The notes: generated by a model from the letters alone, not told the origin. 64,000 nt of DNA from Bacteroidales bacterium (GCA_017631435.1 JAGBTG010000058.1:56570-120569), one strand, 5' to 3'; counted from the stretch's first letter, positions 1-9,622 are shown. Translations and numbers: made by a program.

Positions 1-551
1 ACTACACTTCTCCATATACTTTCTACCAGTTCTGGATGAACGTTGGAGACGAGGATGCAGAGAAATACATCAAGATCTTTACAATGTTGGACAAGGAGAC
101 CATTGAGAAGGCCATTGCAGAGCACAAGGAGGCACCTCACATGAGAACCCTTCAGAAACTTCTTGCAAAGGAGATTACAATCATGGTGCACGGCGAGGAG
201 GAGTTCAACAAGGCTGTAGAGGCTTCAAACATGCTGTTCGGCAACTCTACCCAGGAGGCTTTGAAAAAATTGGACGAGCAGACATTCCTTTCGGTGTTTG
301 ACGGTGTTCCACAGTTTGAGGTTTCAAAAGAGAAGCTTGGCAGCAATATCATTGACATGTTGGCTGTAGAATCAAGCATCTTCCCATCAAAGGGTGAGTG
401 CCGCAAGATGATCCAGGCAAATGGTTTGAGCATAAACAAGGAGAAATTTACTGCTGTAGACGGTGCCCTTACAGAGGAGAACCTTATCAACGGCAAATAC
501 ATCCTTGTACAGAAAGGAAAGAAGAACTATTTCATTCTAAAATTCAACTGA
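1..551 (+). CDS. tyrS: Tyrosyl-tRNA synthetase, C-terminal part (5' end outside window)
   Basis: Class I aminoacyl-tRNA synthetase that charges tRNA-Tyr in the cytosol. The reading frame is open from the left edge (in-frame codons begin at base 3) and enters with SPYTFYQFW, the conserved stretch of bacterial TyrS just after the catalytic Rossmann domain, followed by NVGDEDAEKYIKIFT. The last 70 or so residues (from about SSIFPSKGECRKMI to the end) form an S4 RNA-binding domain. An internal ATG at 36 is not the true start because family sequence continues upstream of it. rbfA follows 15 bp downstream, so the two are probably co-transcribed. Identification is confident; only the N-terminal half is missing because of the window edge. 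Confidence 0.95.
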   Translation, partial: YTSPYTFYQFWMNVGDEDAEKYIKIFTMLDKETIEKAIAEHKEAPHMRTLQKLLAKEITIMVHGEEEFNKAVEASNMLFGNSTQEALKKLDEQTFLSVFDGVPQFEVSKEKLGSNIIDMLAVESSIFPSKGECRKMIQANGLSINKEKFTAVDGALTEENLINGKYILVQKGKKNYFILKFN

Positions 552-566
552 TAAAAACTACATACA

Positions 567-911
567 ATGGAAGGAGAGAGCACAAGACAGCAGAAAATAG
601 GAAAACAGCTGCAGAAAGACCTTGCTGAGATTATCAGAAGCAAAGGTATGGCTGTTTTTGGAGGAGCAATGGTAACAGTAAGCGAGGTGAGGGTTAGTCC
701 TGATCTTTCCTTTGCCAAGGTGTTTGTAAGCATATTCCCGTCTGCAAAAGGAGACCAGGCAATGGAACTTCTGCAGAACTCTGTAAAACAGATAAGGGGA
801 GAGTTGGGCAGACTTGTGGGCAAACAGTTCAGGATTGTTCCCGAGATTGCCTTCTACCGCGACAACACCCTCGACTATGTAGAGCACATAGATGATCTTC
901 TGAAAAAATAA
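567..911 (+). CDS. rbfA: Ribosome-binding factor A
   Basis: RbfA is a small KH-fold protein that binds free 30S subunits and helps mature the 5' end of 16S rRNA. The 114-residue product has the usual family length; the N-terminal helix (RQQKIGKQLQKDLAEII, residues 7-23) and the central strand SPDLSFAKVFVSIF (44-57) are characteristic. It lies 15 bp after tyrS and 3 bp before an FtsX-like permease gene, so the three are likely one transcript. No separate promoter is evident. Confidence 0.93.
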   Translation: MEGESTRQQKIGKQLQKDLAEIIRSKGMAVFGGAMVTVSEVRVSPDLSFAKVFVSIFPSAKGDQAMELLQNSVKQIRGELGRLVGKQFRIVPEIAFYRDNTLDYVEHIDDLLKK

Positions 912-914
912 CGG

Positions 915-2120
915 ATGAGGACAAGGATCCATATAGCCCTCAGATACCTGTTTGCCAAGAAGAAACACAATGTAATAAACATTATTTCCGGTATAAGCGC
1001 AGCAGGCATTGCCATAGGAAGTATGGCCCTTGTCATTATTCTTTCTGTATACAACGGCTTTGATAACTCCATAAGAGAAATCTATGAGAGTTACAAAGCC
1101 GATTTTGTTATAACCCCAAAAAGCGGAAAGACCCTTATCCTCACACCTGAACAACTCAGCAGGCAGGCATGGCCTACCCAGGTACAGTCTGCTCATCCAG
1201 TTATAGAGGAGAACGTATTCATCAAATACGGTGCAAAGGAGACAATAGCACGCATGAAAGGGGCAGACTCCGCCTACTTTGAGGCCAATCCTTTAGGGAG
1301 CAACCTTATAGAAGGCTCTTCCAGACTCCATCTGAATGAGATTGGTTTTGCCCTGCTTGGAGAAGTACTGGCATACAACCTTGGGGCCAGAACCAGATTC
1401 TCCACCCCAATAGAACTCTATTTCCCAAAAACCTCAGGAAACGTCTCAATCACAAACCCGCTGGAATCAGTCAACTACTGCAAAGTATTCCATGGAGGAA
1501 CCCTGCAAGGCCAGAGTTCAGACGAAAGTTCTTTAATATATGTTTCCCGACAGATTGCCATGGAACTTACAGGCAAAGCTGATAATGAATGCTCATCGGT
1601 AGAGGTATTCCTCAATAAGGGAATTACTGGAGCCGACGACGTAAAGGGAGAAATTGAATCACTATTTCCTGATTGCACCGTAAAGGACAAACTGGAGCAG
1701 AACGCAACGCTTTACAGGATGATGAATGCAGAGAGGGGGGCAATCTACCTTATTCTCTTCTTCATCACAGCCATAATATCCATAAACATCTTCAGCTGCC
1801 TGAGCATGATGATTGCAGAAAAGAGGGAGGATATTGAAACATTTCTTGGGTTGGGAGCTACAAAAGAGTTTGTAAAGGAGATTTTTTTACTGCACGGAAC
1901 ACTAATTTCACTTCTTGGATGCATTGCAGGAACCGTTATTGGAACTGCACTGGCTCTTACTCAGCAGATATTTGGATTTATCACTATACCAGGTAATTAT
2001 GTATTATCGGCATTCCCGGTTGAGATCCGCGCAACAGATATCCTGCTTACATTTGTAGGGGTTAGCCTCATAGGGTTCCTTGTTTCCTGGATACCTTGCA
2101 AAAAAATTTTTAAAAATTGA
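915..2120 (+). CDS. FtsX/LolE-type ABC transporter permease
   Basis: Inner-membrane permease of the MacB/FtsX/LolC-E superfamily, 401 residues. The architecture is the standard one: a first transmembrane helix at about residues 22-46 (INIISGISAAGIAIGSMAL), a large periplasmic domain to about 270, then three transmembrane helices (about 277-300, 325-350, 370-395) forming the FtsX domain. Relatives annotated as lipoprotein-releasing permeases move lipoproteins out of the inner membrane together with a LolD-type ATPase, but no ATPase gene is adjacent, so the substrate is not proven. The start codon lies 3 bp after rbfA. A strong bidirectional terminator follows. Confidence 0.85.
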   Translation: MRTRIHIALRYLFAKKKHNVINIISGISAAGIAIGSMALVIILSVYNGFDNSIREIYESYKADFVITPKSGKTLILTPEQLSRQAWPTQVQSAHPVIEENVFIKYGAKETIARMKGADSAYFEANPLGSNLIEGSSRLHLNEIGFALLGEVLAYNLGARTRFSTPIELYFPKTSGNVSITNPLESVNYCKVFHGGTLQGQSSDESSLIYVSRQIAMELTGKADNECSSVEVFLNKGITGADDVKGEIESLFPDCTVKDKLEQNATLYRMMNAERGAIYLILFFITAIISINIFSCLSMMIAEKREDIETFLGLGATKEFVKEIFLLHGTLISLLGCIAGTVIGTALALTQQIFGFITIPGNYVLSAFPVEIRATDILLTFVGVSLIGFLVSWIPCKKIFKN

Positions 2121-2175
2121 TGCAACGTTTTTTACCCTAAATGCATCTATTAAGTGTAGGTTTAGGTTTTAGTCC

Positions 2176-2214
2176 AAAAAGGGGCTCCCGTAGTAGTAGC
2201 GGGGCCCCTTTTTT
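2176..2214. terminator. Bidirectional rho-independent terminator
   Basis: AAAAAGGGGCTCCCG pairs with CGGGGCCCCTTTTT around a short TAGTAGTAG loop, leaving T-runs on both strands. It sits between the converging permease gene and ispE and can serve both. Confidence 0.85.
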
Positions 2215-2236
2215 CATTCCGGCAACCGTTTGCCTT

Positions 2237-3019
2237 CTATTTCCTGAAAATTCCAAAGAAAGCAGATCCGCTTCCGCTCATTGAAGCATAAACCGCCCCC
2301 TGTGCATAAAGCTCATCCTTATAGGCTGCAAGCTGGGGAATCTTTGCAAATACAGTCCTTTCAAAATCATTTACAAGGGAATCTTTCCAGCACTCCACAG
2401 GCTGCGCAAGAATCTCCATAACACTCCTCGGATCCACTTCCCAGCCCATTTCTTCCCATCTGCTGCGCGGAACTATTCCGCCATAGGCAGCTGCTGTGGA
2501 AACAAAATATGGAGGATACACCAGCCTTATCTCATACCCTTCCAGAGCCGGAACCTCAACAGGTTCCAACACCTCTCCCCTTCCTGTGCCAAGCATCGGG
2601 CGGTTGTATATGAAAAATGCACAGTCACTACCAAGGGAGGCTGCATACTCCGCCAATTTGTTATCGGGAAGATTGAGGGAAAACATCTCATTAAGACCAC
2701 GGAGGGTGAAGGCCGCATCTGCAGATCCTCCCCCCAAGCCGGCCCCTACAGGGATTTTCTTGAAAAGATGGATATCTACCGGAGGGATGTCAAAATCCTC
2801 CTTCAGAGCCTTGTAGGCTTTTACACAAAGGTTATCCATAGGATCACCGGGATACTCTATACCGTACTGGTGCATTGAGAGGTCACTACTCTCCACAATC
2901 TCCAGCACATCCTTGGCGTCTACAGGATAAAAGAGGGTTTCAAGGTTATGAAACCCATCCTCCCTCTTTGTTAAAACACTTAAACCTAAATTTATTTTTG
3001 CATTCGGATATAGAATCAT
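2237..3019 (-). CDS. ispE: 4-diphosphocytidyl-2-C-methyl-D-erythritol kinase
   Basis: IspE phosphorylates CDP-methylerythritol in the non-mevalonate (MEP) isoprenoid pathway. The 260-residue protein starts with the family signature PNAKINLGLSV and carries the GHMP-kinase ATP loop PVGAGLGGGSADAA at residues 90-103, plus the C-terminal MSGSGSAFFG motif. The gene starts 1 bp after the nrdJ stop codon, so it is translated from the same mRNA as nrdJ. Length is slightly short of the 280-290 typical of proteobacteria, as usual in Bacteroidota. Confidence 0.95.
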   Translation of the reverse strand: MILYPNAKINLGLSVLTKREDGFHNLETLFYPVDAKDVLEIVESSDLSMHQYGIEYPGDPMDNLCVKAYKALKEDFDIPPVDIHLFKKIPVGAGLGGGSADAAFTLRGLNEMFSLNLPDNKLAEYAASLGSDCAFFIYNRPMLGTGRGEVLEPVEVPALEGYEIRLVYPPYFVSTAAAYGGIVPRSRWEEMGWEVDPRSVMEILAQPVECWKDSLVNDFERTVFAKIPQLAAYKDELYAQGAVYASMSGSGSAFFGIFRK

Positions 3020-3020
3020 A

Positions 3021-5549
3021 TCAACCGCATTTTGAATAACCGCAATTCATACAAACAAGGCAACCCTCCTGGTAAACCAGATTGTTTGAATTGCATTTAG
3101 AACATTTCTTTCCGGTATCATCCTTTGTACCATCCGGGATATAGCGTTTCAAGCTGCGCTCCACGCCGTTCTTCCAGGTATTGATGGCCTCGCTGTCCAA
3201 TGAAAGGCCATTGATGAGGTTAAGCACATCCACAATCTGCATACCGTGGCGCAATACTCCAGAAATAAGTTTTGCGTAGTTCCAGTACTCCTTGTTGAAC
3301 ATGTGCGAGATACCTCCCACAATATTTGTATATCCGTATTTGTCTACAAAATGGAAATCGTAGCGGGTAACACCTGTCTTAACATCCTTCTCCTTAACAA
3401 TAAAGCCGGTCTCAACAGATTTAGGGATATTGCGGCTGTCCTCGTCTACAAGACCTGTAAAGATCTCATAAGGTGCACCGTTCAACTTGCCCACAAGTGC
3501 AATCCATTTCTCCTTGCCGTTGTTGAAGCGGATAACGTCTGCCTCAAGAGATTTTGGTCTCTCCTTAGGCTTGATTGCAACGCTCTCCTTCTTCTCCTCC
3601 TTTGCAGAGACAAGCACACCTGCCCTTGAACCGTCCCTGTAAACGGTAACGCCTTTACATCCAACCTCCCATGCGGTCTTGTACACATTTGCAACAAGTT
3701 CCTCGGTAACAGAATTAGGCAAGTTCACTGTAACGCTGATAGAGTGGTCAACCCATTTCTGGATGCTACCCTGCATCTTCACTTTGGCAACCCAATCAAT
3801 ATCTGCAGAGGTAGCCCTATGGTATGGAGATTTCTCAACCAAAGCCTCAACCTCCTTCACACTCATCTTCTTCACATCCTCAGCAGCAATGCCGTTCACC
3901 TCACACCATGTAAGGAATTTGTGGTGGAATACATAATACTCCTCCCAGCAGTCTCCCACATCATCCTTGAATGTAATCACAACATTCTTGTCGTTAGGAT
4001 TCACCTTCCTTCTTCTTATGTAGAATGGAAGGAATACTGGTTCTATTCCCGACGTGGTCTGGGTCATCAGTGATGTTGTGCCGGTAGGGGCAATTGTAAG
4101 GAGAGAGATATTTCTTCTTCCCACTTTCGACATCTGCTCATAAAGGGCAGCATCTGCAGTACGGATTCTGTCAATCATAGGGTTGTTCTCCTCCCTCTTT
4201 GTATCATAGATTGGGAAAGCACCCCTCTCTGAAGCCATGTTTACAGATGACCTGTAAGCCTCCACAGCGAGGGTTTTCTGTACCTCCACAGCAAACTCAA
4301 TTGCCTTGTCCGAGCCATATCTCATACCAAGGGCCGCCAACATATCGCCCTCAGCTGTGATACCCAAACCGGTACGCCTTCCACCAAGTGATTTTCTCTT
4401 TATCTTCTCCCAAAGCTCACGCTCTGTCCTTTTTACATCCTCAGTCTCGGGATCTGCATCAATCTTTGCAAGGATTGCCTCAATTTTCTCCATCTCAAGA
4501 TCAATAAGGTCATCCATAAGCCTCATTGCCTTGCCGGAGTGCTCCTTAAAGAGTTCTGTATTGAATCTCGCCTCTGGGGTAAACGGATTCTCCACATATG
4601 AATAAAGGTTAAGGGCAATCAGACGGCAAGAATCGTAAGGACATAGAGGAATCTCACCGCAAGGGTTGGTGCTCACTGTCCTGTATCCGAGGTCTGCATA
4701 GCAGTCTGCAACCGACTCCCTCAATACTGTATCCCAGAACAGCACTCCAGGCTCTGCAGATTTCCATGCATTGTGTACAATCTTCTTCCAGATATTCTGG
4801 GCATTCACCATCTTTGAGACCTTTGGTTCTGCCGCATCAATTGGGTACTTCTGCTCATACTGCTCACCTGAAAGGGCAGCTTTCATAAAGTCATCATCTA
4901 TCTTCACAGATACGTTTGCACCTGTAACCTTACCCTGCTCCATCTTGGCATCAATGAACTTCTCACTGTCGGGATGCTTGATGGAAATTGAAAGCATAAG
5001 GGCTCCTCTGCGGCCGTCCTGCGCCACCTCGCGGGTAGAGTTTGAGTACCTCTCCATAAACGGCACAACACCTGTTGAGGTAAGGGCGCTGTTGAGTACT
5101 GCACTTCCCTGAGGACGGATATGTGAAAGGTCATGCCCCACTCCACCACGACGTTTCATCAACTGCACCTGCTCCTCATCTATCTTCATGATTCCGCCAT
5201 ATGAATCTGCAGGTTTGTCATGCCCAACTACAAAGCAGTTTGACAATGAAGCAATCTGGTATGAGTTACCTATGCCTGTCATAGGACCACCCTGAGGAAT
5301 GATGTACTTGAAATCTCTCAAAAGCTCATATATCTCATCCTCACTCATAGGATTTGGATATTTGTTCTCAATTCTCGCAAACTCCTTTGCAAGTCTGCGG
5401 TGCATGTCTTCCGGTGATTTCTCGTACAAGTTGCCATAGGAATCCTTCATGGCGTACTTGTTGATCCATACAGAAGCAGCCAGTTCGTCTCCTTTGAAAA
5501 ACTTTACGCTCTCCTGCAAGGCCTCGTTGTAGGAATAGGTGGTACTCAT
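3021..5549 (-). CDS. nrdJ: Adenosylcobalamin-dependent (class II) ribonucleoside reductase
   Basis: Reduces ribonucleotides to deoxyribonucleotides using coenzyme B12 as radical source, independent of oxygen. The 842-residue protein has the class II core: an ATP-cone-free N-terminus, the TNPCGEIPL active-site segment, the APTGTTS loop, and a C-terminal zinc-like cysteine cluster (CSKC, CLVC, CGYSKC) that acts as the re-reducing tail in NrdJ of this type. ispE is directly downstream and probably co-transcribed. The upstream gap to sufD (about 160 bp) contains a terminator and no recognisable cobalamin riboswitch. No TAnnTTTG element was found just upstream, so the promoter is uncertain. Confidence 0.95.
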   Translation of the reverse strand: MSTTYSYNEALQESVKFFKGDELAASVWINKYAMKDSYGNLYEKSPEDMHRRLAKEFARIENKYPNPMSEDEIYELLRDFKYIIPQGGPMTGIGNSYQIASLSNCFVVGHDKPADSYGGIMKIDEEQVQLMKRRGGVGHDLSHIRPQGSAVLNSALTSTGVVPFMERYSNSTREVAQDGRRGALMLSISIKHPDSEKFIDAKMEQGKVTGANVSVKIDDDFMKAALSGEQYEQKYPIDAAEPKVSKMVNAQNIWKKIVHNAWKSAEPGVLFWDTVLRESVADCYADLGYRTVSTNPCGEIPLCPYDSCRLIALNLYSYVENPFTPEARFNTELFKEHSGKAMRLMDDLIDLEMEKIEAILAKIDADPETEDVKRTERELWEKIKRKSLGGRRTGLGITAEGDMLAALGMRYGSDKAIEFAVEVQKTLAVEAYRSSVNMASERGAFPIYDTKREENNPMIDRIRTADAALYEQMSKVGRRNISLLTIAPTGTTSLMTQTTSGIEPVFLPFYIRRRKVNPNDKNVVITFKDDVGDCWEEYYVFHHKFLTWCEVNGIAAEDVKKMSVKEVEALVEKSPYHRATSADIDWVAKVKMQGSIQKWVDHSISVTVNLPNSVTEELVANVYKTAWEVGCKGVTVYRDGSRAGVLVSAKEEKKESVAIKPKERPKSLEADVIRFNNGKEKWIALVGKLNGAPYEIFTGLVDEDSRNIPKSVETGFIVKEKDVKTGVTRYDFHFVDKYGYTNIVGGISHMFNKEYWNYAKLISGVLRHGMQIVDVLNLINGLSLDSEAINTWKNGVERSLKRYIPDGTKDDTGKKCSKCNSNNLVYQEGCLVCMNCGYSKCG

Positions 5550-5592
5550 TGATTATCTGGTATTTAATATTATTTTATCTTATGATGTGCAA

Positions 5593-5628
5593 TAAAAAAG
5601 CAGTCAATTATCCAATGTAATTGACTGC
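5593..5628 (-). terminator. Terminator of the suf operon
   Basis: An 11-bp perfect stem (GCAGTCAATTA with TAATTGACTGC) is followed on the minus strand by TTTTTT. It lies downstream of sufD and isolates that operon from nrdJ. Confidence 0.88.
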
Positions 5629-5709
5629 AAGTTATATTATTTTATCTCTACTGAGGGCAGGTGTAGCTATTACTTTTCAACAAAAGAATCAACACCCCCG
5701 CTACAGCGC

Positions 5710-6705
5710 TTAGCAACAGTGTTTACTGCAGTTGGCGCACTCGGAAAATTCTCCTCTAAGACGGCTCTCCAACAAAGAGTGTAATCTCTCCCTCAAGCTC
5801 TCATTGGCAACCTTCTCAAGTACCGCATAGGCAAAAGCCTGCTGCTGCAACAGCTTGGCCTCATCCTTGGCAATACCACGTGAACGCATATAGAAGAGTT
5901 CATCCTCATTCAGACTCCCGACAGTTGCTCCGTGAGAACATTTCACATCATCTGCATAAATCTCAAGATGCGGCTGGGTATAGGCCTTTGCTGTCCTTGA
6001 TGCAAGAAGATTGTTGTTGGCCTGGTATGCCTCGGTTTTCTGGGCATCCTTTGCAACATAAATTTTTCCGCTGAATGATGTTCTCGATTCCCCGTCGAGA
6101 ATACCTTTGAACAGCTGAGAACTGTGACACTCCGGCACATTGTGGAAGATGTTCACCCTGGTGGAAACCTTCTGCTGTCCGTCTGCAAGGTAAAGGCCGT
6201 TCACATTGCACTCGCCCCCCTTGCCGTTGAGGTTAACCTCAATCTCATTTGAGATCTCGCCACCATGAAGGGTAACCACATTGAGGTTGAACACCGCACC
6301 CTCCTCCATCTGCACCTTGAAAGAAGTACTATGCTTGGATTTGTTGTGCTCATTCTGCATCACCACCATATCCAGGATTGCCCCTTTTCCAAGCTCCACA
6401 TTCACACACTCATGGGTTGTAAAATCCTCCATTGAAAGGGTATGCGAGCAAAGCAAAACCTTTGCCTGCGCCCTCTCTGCCAATCTGTAATCTGTTGAAT
6501 ATGAAAGATCTTCCTGTGCCTGACGGCTCCTTACGGCAATCACCTGCAGCATCTGGGGAAGAATCTCCCCCTTGCCAAGGTTCAAGCCCATCTTCTCCCC
6601 CTTGCCGTCAACCACAAACACCTGCTCGGTATCCTTCAGAGGCACACGGCATCTGAACTCCTCCTGCTGGGGATCGTTGGGAATATAAATGTAATTGTTC
6701 TCCAT
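5710..6705 (-). CDS. sufD: Fe-S cluster assembly protein SufD, short form with Cys-rich tail
   Basis: SufD partners SufB in the SufBC2D scaffold on which iron-sulfur clusters are built. The 331-residue protein matches the SufBD beta-helix core (for example SSQLFKGILDGESRTSFSGK, residues about 195-214, and the late KCSHGATVGSLNEDELFYMRSRG segment). It is about 100 residues shorter than typical SufD because the N-terminal helical region is reduced. The last nine residues are CANCSKHCC, a dense cysteine cluster that could bind metal or be redox-active; that is inference. It is the last gene of sufB-pnuC-sufC-sufD, with an 18-bp gap to sufC, and a terminator follows. Confidence 0.9.
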   Translation of the reverse strand: MENNYIYIPNDPQQEEFRCRVPLKDTEQVFVVDGKGEKMGLNLGKGEILPQMLQVIAVRSRQAQEDLSYSTDYRLAERAQAKVLLCSHTLSMEDFTTHECVNVELGKGAILDMVVMQNEHNKSKHSTSFKVQMEEGAVFNLNVVTLHGGEISNEIEVNLNGKGGECNVNGLYLADGQQKVSTRVNIFHNVPECHSSQLFKGILDGESRTSFSGKIYVAKDAQKTEAYQANNNLLASRTAKAYTQPHLEIYADDVKCSHGATVGSLNEDELFYMRSRGIAKDEAKLLQQQAFAYAVLEKVANESLRERLHSLLESRLRGEFSECANCSKHCC

Positions 6706-6723
6706 ATTTCTCTTCCCGATAAA

Positions 6724-7479
6724 TTATTCTCCCTTAATCAGCCAGTCGTAGCCCCTTGTCTCCACCTCAAGGGCAAGCTCCTTGCCTGAAGTCTTGATAA
6801 TCTTACCTTTATACAATACGTGTACAATATCCGGAACGATGTAGTCCAACAGTCTCTGGTAGTGGGTGATTACAATTGTAGCATTATCAGGTCTCTTGAG
6901 TTTGTTCACGCCTGTAGCCACAATGCGAAGAGCATCCACGTCAAGGCCGCTGTCTGTCTCATCAAGGATAGCAAGTTTAGGATCCAGCATAGCCATCTGG
7001 AAAATCTCGTTCCTCTTCTTCTCACCACCCGAGAAACCAACGTTCACACCTCTTGAAGAGAAAGCGGGATCCATCTCTACAATTGCAAGTTTCTCTCTCA
7101 TAAGCTTAAGGTACTCGGCAGCAGTAAGTGGTGCAAGCCCTTTCTGTTTGCGGTGCTCGTTAACCGCTGTTTTCATAAAGTTCACATTGGTAACTCCCGG
7201 TATCTCAATAGGATACTGAAAACCAAGGAAAAGACCGGCCCAAGAGCGCTCCTCAGGCGACATTGCCAAAAGGTCATGTCCCATAAACTTTACGGTTCCC
7301 TCTGTAACCTCATAATGCTCCTTGCCTGCAAGAACTGCAGAAAGGGTACTCTTTCCTGAGCCGTTAGGGCCCATAATTGCATGAACTTCACCAGGCTTGA
7401 CAACAAGGTCTATACCTTTAAGAATCTCCTTGCCATTAATGTTGGCATGCAAATTTTTTATTTCAATCAAATTCTCCAT
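6724..7479 (-). CDS. sufC: Fe-S cluster assembly ATPase SufC
   Basis: ABC-type ATPase that drives conformational change in the SufBCD scaffold. The 251-residue protein has Walker A GPNGSGKST (37-45), the ABC signature FSGGEKKR (149-156) and Walker B LAILDETDSGLD (169-180), all with the SufC-specific spelling. I chose the ATG at 7479 (MENLIEIKNL) because the longer open frame would overlap pnuC by 68 bp and its extra residues have no family similarity. pnuC ends 16 bp upstream and sufD begins 18 bp downstream, consistent with one mRNA. Confidence 0.95.
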   Translation of the reverse strand: MENLIEIKNLHANINGKEILKGIDLVVKPGEVHAIMGPNGSGKSTLSAVLAGKEHYEVTEGTVKFMGHDLLAMSPEERSWAGLFLGFQYPIEIPGVTNVNFMKTAVNEHRKQKGLAPLTAAEYLKLMREKLAIVEMDPAFSSRGVNVGFSGGEKKRNEIFQMAMLDPKLAILDETDSGLDVDALRIVATGVNKLKRPDNATIVITHYQRLLDYIVPDIVHVLYKGKIIKTSGKELALEVETRGYDWLIKGE

Positions 7480-7495
7480 AATCTGTACTATTAAA

Positions 7496-8137
7496 CTACT
7501 GCGCCTTGTACTGCTTTCTCCACATTGCAAACCCAAAGAATGCAAGGATAAGATAACCGGCACTCACCAACGGCATGAACACAAGTCCTGCCTTAACATA
7601 TAGGATTATATTTGTAACGTTCACAACCAGCCACGCTCCCCAGCAATCCAGTTTCTTCTGTGCAGAAAGGTACTGCGCCAAAAGGATGAAAGATGTAACA
7701 AAAGCATCCAGGTACGGAGCCCTTGCCATTGGGAACACATTTGGCCACCATACGTTCAGCTGGCTGAGCAAAAATCCCCATGCCACAGTAAACGCAGCCA
7801 CAATTGCAAGCAGCACCAACCTCTCCTTGTTTGTTAGGATTGTTATCTTCAACTGGTTCTTGCGGTCCCTCTCATTTTGGGCAGGATGGGTCCATCTGTA
7901 ATGCCCAAAGAAGTTTATTACAAATGAGATGGGCTGCACCAGCATGCTTGAAAACAGATGCTTCTGCAGAAACATGAAGAAAAGGAGTATATTGTAAAGA
8001 TACCCAACCCAAAAGTTGAGCACCCTTCCCCTGGTTGCAAGGAACACGCAACTCAAACCCGCTGTAACAGCAAGCAGTTCAAGCAGGCTCACCCCTTGTC
8101 CCCCCATTGTGAAAAGTACGTTTTCTATACTGAACAT
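7496..8137 (-). CDS. pnuC: PnuC-family vitamin-precursor transporter
   Basis: Integral membrane protein of the PnuC family (213 residues, about seven hydrophobic helices, with WVGYLYNILLFFMFLQ and the charged loop FFGHYRW). Family members take up nicotinamide riboside (PnuC), thiamine (PnuT) or riboflavin (PnuX) by facilitated diffusion. The sequence alone does not let me choose the substrate; the neighbouring ThiL-fold gene hints at thiamine but that protein looks catalytically dead. It sits inside the suf operon between sufB (41-bp gap) and sufC (16-bp gap), which is an unusual position. No TPP riboswitch was seen. Confidence 0.85.
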   Translation of the reverse strand: MFSIENVLFTMGGQGVSLLELLAVTAGLSCVFLATRGRVLNFWVGYLYNILLFFMFLQKHLFSSMLVQPISFVINFFGHYRWTHPAQNERDRKNQLKITILTNKERLVLLAIVAAFTVAWGFLLSQLNVWWPNVFPMARAPYLDAFVTSFILLAQYLSAQKKLDCWGAWLVVNVTNIILYVKAGLVFMPLVSAGYLILAFFGFAMWRKQYKAQ

Positions 8138-8178
8138 ATTGTGTAGATTTTGGTTTTCTTTTACTGTTCTTGCAGCTG

Positions 8179-9615
8179 TTAGCCCACGCTTCCCTCAAGC
8201 GATACCTGAAGAAGTTTCTGTGCCTCAACCGCAAACTCCATAGGAAGCTGGTTTATAACCTCCTTGGCATATCCGTTAACTATAAGCCCCACGGCATCCT
8301 CTGCCTTTATACCCCTCTGCTGGCAATAGAACAACTGGTCCTCACCAATCTTTGAGGTAGTAGCCTCATGCTCCACCACCGCTGTAGGGTTCTCGCTCTC
8401 CACATAAGGGAAAGTATGCGCACCGCACTTGTCTCCAAGAAGAAGGCTGTCGCACTGCGAGTGGTTACGGGCATTCTCAGCACCCGGAAGGATCTTCACC
8501 AAGCCCCTGTAGCTGTTCTGGCTCTTTCCTGCAGAAATACCCTTGCTCACAATGCGGCTGCTGGTATTCTTTCCAATATGGATCATCTTGGTACCGGTAT
8601 CTGCCTGCTGGTAATTGTTGGTAACCGCAACAGAATAGAACTCGCTGATTGAGTTGTCTCCCTTAAGTATGGTACTCGGATATTTCCATGTAATGGCAGA
8701 ACCGGTCTCAACCTGTGCCCAGAAAAGCTTGCTGTTTGCACCTTTGCAGATACCACGCTTGGTAACAAAGTTATAGATACCGCCCTTGCCCTCCTTGTCT
8801 CCCGGATACCAGTTCTGAACTGTAGAATACTTCACCTCTGCATCCTGCATCACCACAATCTCCACAACAGCAGCATGCAGCTGGTTCTCATCACGCTGCG
8901 GAGCGGTACATCCCTCAAGGTAGCTCACATAAGATCCCTCATCAGCAACAATAAGGGTACGCTCAAACTGGCCGGTTCCCTTTGCATTGATACGGAAATA
9001 GCTGCTCAGCTCCATAGGGCAGCGGGTATTCTTTGGAATATAGCAGAACGAACCGTCGCTGAACACCGCAGAGTTGAGTGCAGAGAAATAGTTGTCTCCA
9101 ACCGGCACAACCGAAGCAAGATATTTCTTCACCAAATCTGGGTAATCCCTTACAGCCTCTGAGAACGAGCAGAAAATCACCCCTTTCTCGGCCAAGGTCT
9201 CCCTGAATGTAGTCTTTACAGATACCGAATCAAACACCGCATCAACGGCCATTCCCGCAAGGACATTCCTCTCGTGAAGCGGAATACCCAACTTCTCAAA
9301 AGTCTCTGCAAGTTCAGGATCTATCTCAGTAACCTCCTTCTTTGGCTGGGGTGCAGCATAATAGATGATATCCTGATAATCAATCTCAGGAATATCAAGA
9401 TGTGCCCATTTGGGCATCTCCATCTTCTGCCACCTCTCAAACGCCTTGAGGCGGAACTCCAACAGCCACTCAGGCTCACCCTTCTTGGAAGAGATAAGTC
9501 TGATAATATCCTCATTCAATCCCTTGGGAATGAACTCCTGGGAAATATTTGACTCAAAGCCGTACTGATATTCAGCATTGGCTATATTTTCAATAATTTC
9601 GTTATTTTTACTCAT
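8179..9615 (-). CDS. sufB: Fe-S cluster assembly protein SufB
   Basis: SufB is the main scaffold subunit of SufBC2D; it receives sulfur from SufS/SufE and holds the nascent cluster. The 478-residue protein has normal family length and hallmark segments including [38 protein letters not shown] and the late [14 protein letters not shown] region. It is the first gene of the suf operon; the start codon at 9615 is only 7 nt beyond a TAnnTTTG promoter element, so the mRNA leader is almost absent. The operon is divergent from the ThiL-like gene. Confidence 0.96.
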   Translation of the reverse strand: MSKNNEIIENIANAEYQYGFESNISQEFIPKGLNEDIIRLISSKKGEPEWLLEFRLKAFERWQKMEMPKWAHLDIPEIDYQDIIYYAAPQPKKEVTEIDPELAETFEKLGIPLHERNVLAGMAVDAVFDSVSVKTTFRETLAEKGVIFCSFSEAVRDYPDLVKKYLASVVPVGDNYFSALNSAVFSDGSFCYIPKNTRCPMELSSYFRINAKGTGQFERTLIVADEGSYVSYLEGCTAPQRDENQLHAAVVEIVVMQDAEVKYSTVQNWYPGDKEGKGGIYNFVTKRGICKGANSKLFWAQVETGSAITWKYPSTILKGDNSISEFYSVAVTNNYQQADTGTKMIHIGKNTSSRIVSKGISAGKSQNSYRGLVKILPGAENARNHSQCDSLLLGDKCGAHTFPYVESENPTAVVEHEATTSKIGEDQLFYCQQRGIKAEDAVGLIVNGYAKEVINQLPMEFAVEAQKLLQVSLEGSVG

Positions 9616-9622
9616 CGCAGCG

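Noticed and set aside
558-1196. 212-codon minus-strand frame across rbfA and the permease
   Set aside because: It spans the boundary of two firmly identified genes on the other strand and lacks any recognisable motif.
5550-5709. Possible cobalamin riboswitch upstream of nrdJ
   Set aside because: The spacer is about 160 bp, half of it is the suf terminator, and no B12-box-like conserved stretch was found.
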